A stretch of 62,430 nt of DNA. Origin: Bacteroidia bacterium (lineage in GTDB: Bacteria; Bacteroidota; Bacteroidia; UKL13-3). The notes beneath the pieces were generated by a model. It saw nothing but the letters and a program-made list of their open reading frames with translations, searched no databases and had not been told where the DNA came from. The stretch lies in the NCBI GenBank assembly GCA_020049855.1, contig JAGVLJ010000032.1, positions 1-62,430 on the forward strand, in the 5' to 3' direction. Positions 56,078 to 62,430 of the stretch are shown one piece after another (positions within the stretch are counted from its first letter, which is position 1; every line of letters begins with the position of its first letter). The translations under genes were made by a program, and so were the position numbers.

Positions 56078-57952
56078 TTATTGTTTTATAAATTGTACAA
56101 AGGCGGTTTCCCCACTTGTGGTGTCGGTAACACGCATAAAATAGGCTCCAGTGCCAAATGCAGCAACATTTATTTCCTGATGGTTTGCTCCGGTAAACTC
56201 AAGATGAATTTTACCGGTAAAGTCGTAAACCATGTAGCGATAGAAGCCATTACCATTTACTTCTATAGTAAACTGGTTAAGTACCGGATTAGGATAGATT
56301 TTCACATCATCCTTTTTTATTTTATTTACTGGCTTTACGTAAAGCGGGTCGTCAACCATACTTCCAAGAACCGGTCTTATCATAGGAATTGCTCGGTAAA
56401 GAGACTTGGACCATACCCCGAAAACATTGTAATTCAAATTTGAATTTACCACAGCCGAAGGAGACATCAGTTGGTTATAATGCACGTCAAGGCCGAGGTT
56501 AACCGAATAGGCTGTACCCTGAATCCAGCCAATGTAAAATTCAAGATTAGAAAAGGTAATAGGGTCTATAAACTGAGGTGTATCCAATACAATGGTAGCA
56601 AACCCATTTACCACTCCGGTAAATACCTGCTGATTCAATACCTGAGTACGAATAATTGTTTCAGCAGATCCTATTTTGCTCCATACTGCCAATGTGCAAG
56701 GTTTGTTTCTGGTATCAAATTCAGATTGATTAAAGAAAATTTGAAACGCCTTTAATGTATCCGGCTTTTGCAACTGAAAACGTATCGCCACCTTACCTGC
56801 ACTACTTAGCATATATCCTGCTTCGGCATTCCCGTCATCATAGGCTATATAATTACTAAATGGCTGAAGTTGTTCAAGGCTGTCATTCTTCAAATTCAGA
56901 TCAAAAGTGGTATTCACGGAGTACTTCATTCGGATCATAAAAAACGTATCCGGAGAGGTAGTTAATGGGATAGCAAATTTATTTAACCTATACATTACAG
57001 TATCATAGGCTTTTAAATTAAGTCGGTTACTGTCTTGTGCAATAAGATTAAATCCGTAATCAGATGCTTTGTACTGATAAATGGCTTGCACCGGGATTGA
57101 ATTGAGGTTGCGTACTCTGATATAAACCGAATCAATCATTTCACTTTGCGGATTGGCAAGATTTTTAAATTGCTTCCAAGGTAATGCGCGGTAGTTTTTA
57201 AGCAGCGACCTTGGGTAGCCATTTATAGCTATGTCATTTATAAGGGTATCATTTACGTTTCTAAACCTATCAAGTCGCACATAATCCAGATGCACCTGAT
57301 TGAGGTTGCCTGCCAGACCGGTGCGACTCATAAAACGAAATCGGAATCCGGCATGGTAAAAACGGGCGTCTTTTACCGCAATCAGATATTGATTAAAGAC
57401 GTTTATATTCCCTCGGGAATTAAGCCTCCATATACGCTCCCAAATGCCGAATTGGTTATAAAAATCAACATATATGGAATCGCGCGACTGCAATGAATCC
57501 AATCCGTTGCCCTGAGGTTCAATAAAAAAACTAAGGTAAACCGAATCAGCTCCAATTACTGATGACAAATCAATGGCTTTTGAAGTCAGTGTGTCGGCAA
57601 ATCCATAGGGATCATTCCCCGTTATATTGTATGGGTTTCCGTAACGGTCTAATCCGTCAAACGTAGCCACATTGGTACTTGGTGGATTTATGGGGAAATT
57701 ATTATTAATATATACACTCCTGTCAATCCACAACAGTGTATCTGGCACGATACGCGAAGTGGAAAAGTCGTCAACAAAAGGTAATAGTATTGTATCAGAA
57801 ACAGCTAAGATTCGCATGGAATTACCAATGCGCTCTGAAGTAGGCCGTAGGTTTTTTAGAAATGGATTTGCAACCAATGAGCTGATTACTTCCTGAGCCA
57901 ATACAGCCTGAGCATAAACAACACAAAATATAAACAGGGTACGTTTAATCAT
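56078..57952 (-). CDS. Secreted protein with T9SS type A sorting domain
   Basis: 624 residues: signal peptide (TLFIFCVVYAQAVLAQ), a long beta-rich body without a known enzyme motif (about 25-540) and a type A sorting domain (from about 550; VKIYPNPVLNQFTIEVNG to GETAFVQFIKQ). Repeated VDYVRLDRF and LDVHYNQLM-like strands suggest carbohydrate-binding or sandwich folds. It lies between the PASTA gene (7-base gap) and the rhodanese, so it is probably made along with the cell-wall genes. Confidence 0.85.
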   Translation of the reverse strand: MIKRTLFIFCVVYAQAVLAQEVISSLVANPFLKNLRPTSERIGNSMRILAVSDTILLPFVDDFSTSRIVPDTLLWIDRSVYINNNFPINPPSTNVATFDGLDRYGNPYNITGNDPYGFADTLTSKAIDLSSVIGADSVYLSFFIEPQGNGLDSLQSRDSIYVDFYNQFGIWERIWRLNSRGNINVFNQYLIAVKDARFYHAGFRFRFMSRTGLAGNLNQVHLDYVRLDRFRNVNDTLINDIAINGYPRSLLKNYRALPWKQFKNLANPQSEMIDSVYIRVRNLNSIPVQAIYQYKASDYGFNLIAQDSNRLNLKAYDTVMYRLNKFAIPLTTSPDTFFMIRMKYSVNTTFDLNLKNDSLEQLQPFSNYIAYDDGNAEAGYMLSSAGKVAIRFQLQKPDTLKAFQIFFNQSEFDTRNKPCTLAVWSKIGSAETIIRTQVLNQQVFTGVVNGFATIVLDTPQFIDPITFSNLEFYIGWIQGTAYSVNLGLDVHYNQLMSPSAVVNSNLNYNVFGVWSKSLYRAIPMIRPVLGSMVDDPLYVKPVNKIKKDDVKIYPNPVLNQFTIEVNGNGFYRYMVYDFTGKIHLEFTGANHQEINVAAFGTGAYFMRVTDTTSGETAFVQFIKQ

Positions 57953-57959
57953 TCGTAAC

Positions 57960-58712
57960 TTATCTTAATGAAATATCAATTGACTGGCCGGGAGTAATTT
58001 TTGTATCGGGGCTGAAAGCAGGGATTTGCTGATAAACACGAGCTGTAGCTTTATCAACTCCTTCATCATAGGTAGCAATTCCAATGGCTAGCCCATCGGC
58101 CTGTAATACAAACAAGGCCTCCGCGTAGGTAAGTCCGTTTAGGTTTGGAATCATCATATCCCCTTTGCCCAATCCATCACCTAAAACTAAATCAATCAGT
58201 GAGCCTTTAGGAACCTGAGTTTCGGGTAATACCAAATGCCCGTTCCATAATTGTTCCAACACTACATTTTGAGCCAAATCGGGTTTATAGGAAATTTTCC
58301 CTTCTTTTAATCCGTAACTAAGCAAAATGGTTTGAGCCTGACGATATGAGACATCTATTAAATTGGGCATTTTAACTTTGGGCGGATCTAACGAATTAAG
58401 TGTTAAATAAATTGCGCGGCCTTCTTTGACTTTTTCTTCGGGAAGCGGATTTTGATCCACTACCGTATTTTTGGGTTTATCGGGGAAAAAAACCGAATCA
58501 ATGATGACATAACGAAGATTTTTCTGTTGCAGTACATCAACCGCCTGCTCAAGTCGTATCCCTCTTATATCAGGTACTGCCATTGATTCTCCGTGTCGAG
58601 TATGCGAATTAAGCCAGTTAAACATGAGCAATACTAAAGTAAACAATAGTAGAAATGCCAACAATATATGTGTAAGAAAAACTTTTGAAAGCAAAAACCT
58701 GAATAGTTTCAT
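57960..58712 (-). CDS. Membrane-anchored PASTA-domain protein
   Basis: 250 residues: one N-terminal membrane helix (about 12-33; LTHILLAFLLLFTLVLLMF) and three PASTA repeats (from VPDIRGIRLEQAVDVLQQ; VKMPNLIDVSYRQAQTILL; IPNLNGLTYAEALFVLQ). PASTA domains bind muropeptides or lipid II in penicillin-binding proteins and PASTA kinases. Here there is no kinase or transpeptidase part. Its ATG overlaps the ddl stop (4 bases), consistent with the ddl-PASTA pair common in Bacteroidota. Confidence 0.93.
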   Translation of the reverse strand: MKLFRFLLSKVFLTHILLAFLLLFTLVLLMFNWLNSHTRHGESMAVPDIRGIRLEQAVDVLQQKNLRYVIIDSVFFPDKPKNTVVDQNPLPEEKVKEGRAIYLTLNSLDPPKVKMPNLIDVSYRQAQTILLSYGLKEGKISYKPDLAQNVVLEQLWNGHLVLPETQVPKGSLIDLVLGDGLGKGDMMIPNLNGLTYAEALFVLQADGLAIGIATYDEGVDKATARVYQQIPAFSPDTKITPGQSIDISLR

Positions 58713-61378
58713 TTGCCTTTACGTTTAAATCCGTACTCCAAAATGGCATCAATAAATTCAAACGGTTTGTACCCGTTTAGGGCACATTGATGAAAAATAC
58801 AGGTAGCAGGAGTCATTCCCGGCAGTGAGTTCACTTCAATAAATATTACTTCCACCGAGTCGTCACAATTGATACGAACAAAAGCATCAATACGTGCGTA
58901 TCCCTCTACACCCAGTACAGTAGCCGCCTTTTTTAATTGCTCCTGAACTATCAACGAAATGCGTTTATTTTCTTCTGTTGTTCTGGCGTATCTGGCCGGA
59001 GTAATATTTTGTCCCTGCCCTGCCAAAAACTTTTCCTCAAGCGATAGAATATCATTTTGCGCCAATACTTCAGATGGTTCAAACATTTCATATTGCACCT
59101 CACCATTTTTGCCCAGTCGTGTTACAAAACCCCCGGTTATTTCCAGAAAATGTTTGGCATTTTCTCTCTGAATAAATTTCTCAATCAAAAAGTAATTCTT
59201 TCGTGGAAATTCCTCTTTCGGCATAAGACGCAAAATCTTTCCTTCCTCCTTCCCAATCTCTTCTGTTTGCCTGAAAATAGTGTGCATATAAGCAATAAGT
59301 TCAACCCTATTGGTTATTTTTTTCACTGCCGAACTGCACCCATCATCTGAAGGCTTGGCTATAACCGGATACCCCAACTGTTCGATAGCGTCAATTACTT
59401 TAGCAGCATTTATACCATATTCTTTTTCATACACCATTAATCCAGTGGCTACTAAAAAACCATGCTCGCGAAGTATACGACTTGTTTCAAATTTGTTAAT
59501 GGTAATTTGGCTCGATGCAGTGCCCGAACCGTTATAAGGTAGCCCTATTTTTTCTAATTCTGCCTGCAAACTTCCATCTTCTCCCGGTCGGCCGTGCAAC
59601 GCAATAAATACCCCATCTGCCTTTTCGGCCAACTCGGCAAATGAAATTTTTTTCGGTTCAAAAATAGGTTTACTTACACTCGAAAAAATATCAATTACAT
59701 CGCTGCATTCGTCAATAATTCGTTGCAAAACAGGATTCCGATGAAAGTGTTTTACCTTTTCCTTTATATCATCGGCATTATCTTTAAGCATACTATTTAC
59801 CGGAAGCAGGTACAACTCATGGTGCTCATCATTTCCGGTAAGGAACACCGGAACGGGCAGGTACTTGGTTGATGCCGATAATTTTTCGTACACGTTTCGC
59901 CCACTTTCAACCGAAATATGCCGCTCAGATGAATAACCACCCATAATCACGGCAATGCGGATAAGCCGTTGTTGTATATTACGCTGTTTTTCCAAAGCAC
60001 CATTTAACTGTTTCAGCAACCTGCGCACCTTTAAATTATGTTGCCAAGTACTTGCCCTTGCCCTAAGGGAAGCGATAATGATATAAGTTAAAAACTGTGA
60101 TGGATTTAACCCAATCTCGGCAGCCTGATGAAAGAAAAAACTTGAAGGCATCATCCCAGATGTGGTGTTTGGATCATTGAGGTAGATGGTTCCGTCATCT
60201 TTTATAAATCCATCAATACGGGCATATACGTTGAAATGAAAAAAATTAAACAACCGCACGCACTCGGTACGAATCCGCTCCACATCGGCATCGGGTAAAA
60301 GAATGGGGGTAATTTTTCGAGATAAACCCGGCAGGTATTTAGAGCGGTAATCAAACACCTCGTTGCCTTTCACTATTTCGGTAGGTGGCAAAGCTACCGG
60401 CTCTCCCCCTGTGTTTTGTATCACAATACACGAAAACTCCCTACCATCAATAAACTCCTCCATCAACACTTCACTTTCCCCGTACACTCCTTCAATTGTT
60501 ACCATATCGTGTGACGAAAATGCCAGTGTTACGGCCTTCAGCAACCCATCGGCATCAAACACTTTCGTTCCATTTACCAATGCAGGTAAGCCTATCCCTT
60601 CGCGTATATCTGACACCTGCAACAACAAAGTTTGCCTAGCCTCATCCGATAATATAACCCACTCGGATTTATACAAATGCTCAATAAAAAAACAACGGTT
60701 AATGGCTTTGGCAAATGCATCAAAATCGTTTGTGCGAAAAATACTTACTCCAATTGAGGAACCTTGGTTGGCTGGCTTCATAACATAGGGAAGCGGCATG
60801 GCTTCAACTACATTTGCAAATATTTCTTTGCGGTCACCCGCAAGCCAGTTACTTCTCGATATATGCAAAAACTTAGGACAGGGATATCCTCCTGCCTGTT
60901 GCCATTCTTTCTGTACCCGCTTGTTAATGCCTATGCCCGATGGCAATATGCCTGAGCCCGAATAAGGAATACCGTACCACTCAAGTAACCCCTGAATAGT
61001 TCCATCCTCGCCATACGTTCCATGCAAGGCCAAAAAAGCAAAATCAATCAGTTCACATAACTCGTGAGGTTGTACTTTGCGGCCAATACCTACTATCAGT
61101 TTTTCCTGCTGTTGGCTGGTGAGATCACCCAAATTTTCGGCATAGTATTGGAAATCGAGTTGCGTAGGTGGCAAAGCTGATACCGGAGGATAAAAGTCTC
61201 GAATACTGCCTTTGTAAACAAACTCCCAATTAAGAAGAATGATATTGTTAAAACTGTCAACAAAAAGCGGAACAGCCTCAAATAATTCTTTATTCAGGTT
61301 ATCGTACACAGTGCGACCACCGGCAAAGGAAACTTCCCGCTCGCGCGACTGACCGCCAAATAAAATTCCAATTCTCAT
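58709..61378 (-). CDS. ddl: Tandem (double) D-alanine--D-alanine ligase
   Basis: About 889 residues from ATG 61378 (MRIGILFGGQSRE; the TTG at 61387 would lie inside the promoter box). Two complete ligase units: one at about 1-460, one at about 470-889 (IRIAVIMGGYSSERHIS). Against E. coli DdlB by eye, unit 1 keeps the loop QGSSIGV (~207) and the Tyr of SKYLPG but has Asp for the metal Glu (DPNTTSGM, ~402). Unit 2 keeps EVNSLPGMT (~851) but has DGCSSAV for the Ser loop (~678) and Phe in EEKFLAGQ where DdlB has Tyr216. Usual Ddl is about 310-360 residues. It leads the PASTA-T9SS-rhodanese-cytochrome unit. Confidence 0.93.
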   Translation of the reverse strand: MRIGILFGGQSREREVSFAGGRTVYDNLNKELFEAVPLFVDSFNNIILLNWEFVYKGSIRDFYPPVSALPPTQLDFQYYAENLGDLTSQQQEKLIVGIGRKVQPHELCELIDFAFLALHGTYGEDGTIQGLLEWYGIPYSGSGILPSGIGINKRVQKEWQQAGGYPCPKFLHISRSNWLAGDRKEIFANVVEAMPLPYVMKPANQGSSIGVSIFRTNDFDAFAKAINRCFFIEHLYKSEWVILSDEARQTLLLQVSDIREGIGLPALVNGTKVFDADGLLKAVTLAFSSHDMVTIEGVYGESEVLMEEFIDGREFSCIVIQNTGGEPVALPPTEIVKGNEVFDYRSKYLPGLSRKITPILLPDADVERIRTECVRLFNFFHFNVYARIDGFIKDDGTIYLNDPNTTSGMMPSSFFFHQAAEIGLNPSQFLTYIIIASLRARASTWQHNLKVRRLLKQLNGALEKQRNIQQRLIRIAVIMGGYSSERHISVESGRNVYEKLSASTKYLPVPVFLTGNDEHHELYLLPVNSMLKDNADDIKEKVKHFHRNPVLQRIIDECSDVIDIFSSVSKPIFEPKKISFAELAEKADGVFIALHGRPGEDGSLQAELEKIGLPYNGSGTASSQITINKFETSRILREHGFLVATGLMVYEKEYGINAAKVIDAIEQLGYPVIAKPSDDGCSSAVKKITNRVELIAYMHTIFRQTEEIGKEEGKILRLMPKEEFPRKNYFLIEKFIQRENAKHFLEITGGFVTRLGKNGEVQYEMFEPSEVLAQNDILSLEEKFLAGQGQNITPARYARTTEENKRISLIVQEQLKKAATVLGVEGYARIDAFVRINCDDSVEVIFIEVNSLPGMTPATCIFHQCALNGYKPFEFIDAILEYGFKRKGK

Positions 61379-61384
61379 TTTGCA

Positions 61385-61392
61385 CAAATATA
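61385..61392 (-). promoter_or_regulatory. TAnnTTTG -7 box for ddl
   Basis: Minus-strand TATATTTG, exact, 6 bases before the ATG at 61378; short-leader arrangement. Confidence 0.55.
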
Positions 61393-62040
61393 AGATGGAA
61401 TATGAAAGTTTTTTGGACGTTTTTCCTACTATAAATGATGATAGATTCTATTGATCGCATCTGCTTCATTTCCTGTTGATACAATAAATCATTTCATGCG
61501 GCAAACGGCAATTTTATTTGATTATAGCAAAATAGCAACCTTTGTCAAGCTAATTCTGAAGTAAAATACCCATTCCCCTGCCAATTTTTTTACCTATAGT
61601 CGTATGGTTAAAACTATCAAGTTGCTGCCATATTTAGTGCTGCATTACATGAAATGAAGACCGGAAAATGTTTCCAACTACTTGAAATGATGTTATAATC
61701 ATGATTATTTCTTTTGTGTGCTACCTAATCATGAATGAACTCCTCAACACGCAATTGATACAGGAAGCCTGGTAAATTAAATACGAACCCATCCGGGTGC
61801 GGTTATAGGGGAAGTTCTAAAAGCAAGAAAATAAAATCCGTGTAAGCAGGCAAGGAAGAATGTGGATTGATACCATTCCCCCACTTTGGGAAGCATGAGA
61901 TAATCTCGCTAAGCCAAAGTAAAGTACCAGATAAGGCATGGAATTTTTTGTTTTAAGCTAACAATTAATATTTAGCCTACCCTTTTAAAACCAATTATAA
62001 AAACTTATACTTGTATTCTTGAACCCTTAAATTAACTCCT
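61393..62040. other. About 650-base gene-free stretch
   Basis: AT-rich flanks with a more GC-rich patch at about 61735-61830 that has short inverted pieces. No frame over 65 codons is supported and no tRNA was found. Possibly decayed sequence; see rejected items. Confidence 0.5.
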
Positions 62041-62319
62041 ATGCTCATAACTCTAAGACAATTGCAGTATGTAATTGCCGTAGCCGAAAGCGGAAGTTTC
62101 TCAAAAGCTGCCGATATTTGTCATGCCGAACAAAGCACCGTAAGTCAGCAGGTAAAAAGTATGGAAGAAAAAATCGGAGTAGTCATTTTCGACCGGAATA
62201 CTTTGCCGATAAAGGTTACCTCTGAAGGAGTAAAAATTATTGCTCAGGCCAAATACATAATTGAAAAGGTAGAGGAACTTTTGGCTCCTTTCAAAACCAA
62301 ACCCGTCAATTTTAGCTAA
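62041..62319 (+). CDS. LysR-type DNA-binding domain without effector domain
   Basis: 92 residues, complete from ATG to TAA, containing only the LysR/OxyR-type winged helix-turn-helix: LRQLQYVIAVAESGSFSKAADICHAEQSTVSQQVKSMEEKIG and the start of the dimer helix (SEGVKIIAQAKYIIEKVEELL). LysR regulators are about 300 residues; the co-inducer-binding domain is missing, and the next frame begins 8 bases after the stop. It may be a short stand-alone regulator or a remnant. Near -7 boxes (TATTCTTG, TATACTTG) lie upstream. Confidence 0.85.
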   Translation: MLITLRQLQYVIAVAESGSFSKAADICHAEQSTVSQQVKSMEEKIGVVIFDRNTLPIKVTSEGVKIIAQAKYIIEKVEELLAPFKTKPVNFS

Positions 62320-62327
62320 TAGCCTTT

Positions 62328-62430
62328 ATGATTAAAGGATGGCTTTTAAAAGAACATTCAAAACGAAACACCCAACGCATTATTGAATACATTGGCAATG
62401 ACCCCAGCCGATTGAAAGAATTATTGAAGA
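62328..62430 (+). CDS. N-terminus of an unrecognised protein, cut by the window edge
   Basis: ATG 62328 opens a frame that runs to the end of the window (34 residues visible: MIKGWLLKEHSKRNTQR and following, with IEYIGNDPSRLKEL). It is predicted helical. It is 8 bases after the LysR-domain gene, so probably in the same unit. Too little is visible to name it; a HEAT-repeat-like start is possible. Confidence 0.6.
   Translation, partial: MIKGWLLKEHSKRNTQRIIEYIGNDPSRLKELLK

Noticed and set aside
61735-61830. GC-richer patch that slightly resembles the 3' end of a group II intron or a minus-strand tRNA T-arm
   Set aside because: The expected domain V pairing does not form, no reverse transcriptase gene is present, and no tRNA acceptor or D-arm can be folded.

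Overview
This window reads as chromosomal DNA from a member of the Bacteroidota. Several independent signs agree: a type IX secretion (T9SS) plug protein and two proteins ending in type A sorting domains; an exbB-exbD-exbD-tonB operon joined to a PstS-like lipoprotein; the long IspG with an inserted middle domain; the DUF3822-rsmD-coaD order; very few Shine-Dalgarno sites; and the Bacteroidota -7 promoter box TAnnTTTG in front of about half of the transcription units. The DNA is AT-rich. I cannot name a genus. Tyrosine catabolism (hmgA, hpd), a multihaem cytochrome and no CRISPR, prophage or transposase suggest a free-living, respiring organism and a mostly stable core-genome region.

Layout. 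0-6 kb: end of a gene cut by the window edge, a TPR lipid- or cell-envelope-type secreted protein, and the minus-strand exbB-exbD-exbD-tonB-small membrane protein-PstS-like operon. 6-16 kb: ABC-F protein, T9SS plug, a long QueA paralogue, MlaF/MlaE lipid transporter, an SDR, ispG and a T9SS cargo protein closed by a strong terminator. 16-24.7 kb: housekeeping genes (thioesterase, DUF3822-rsmD-coaD, nudix/pyrE divergent pair, plsC-gatC-LolD-like ATPase, cobalamin adenosyltransferase, ispD, canonical queA). 24.9-33 kb: MacB-like permease, aminotransferase-heptose kinase-TrkH operon, two tiny membrane proteins and clpB. 33-35.3 kb: a perfect 22-bp inverted repeat followed by VF530, a NYN-LOTUS protein, ArfB and a lipoprotein. 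35.4-40 kb: hmgA-hpd, a Cys-rich Crp/Fnr regulator, msrB and a lipoprotein. 40-46 kb: cupin-parE; mnmD, an FAD oxidoreductase and a TPR-histidine kinase. 46.6-50 kb: ECF sigma factor with a membrane-anchored beta-barrel partner, GNAT and a lipoprotein. 50-53.4 kb: mltG-ybgC-yihY-map operon. 53.8-61.4 kb: a minus-strand run ddl(double)-PASTA-T9SS protein-rhodanese-heptahaem cytochrome. 62 kb: a LysR-type DNA-binding domain with no effector domain, and the start of another gene.

The most interesting items are: the tandem D-Ala-D-Ala ligase, whose two halves have lost different catalytic residues (the second half carries Phe at the position that in Leuconostoc/Lactobacillus ligases favours D-lactate); the set of exact TAnnTTTG boxes lying only 4-9 bases before start codons, which predicts leaderless or nearly leaderless mRNAs; the interlocked nudix/pyrE promoters; the split MnmC-type pair; the sigma-factor partner that combines an inner-membrane segment with an outer-membrane barrel; and a tandem pair of very small related membrane proteins before clpB. 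I did not find a clear defence or other wholly new multi-gene system. All functions are by-eye family recognition; no search was run.
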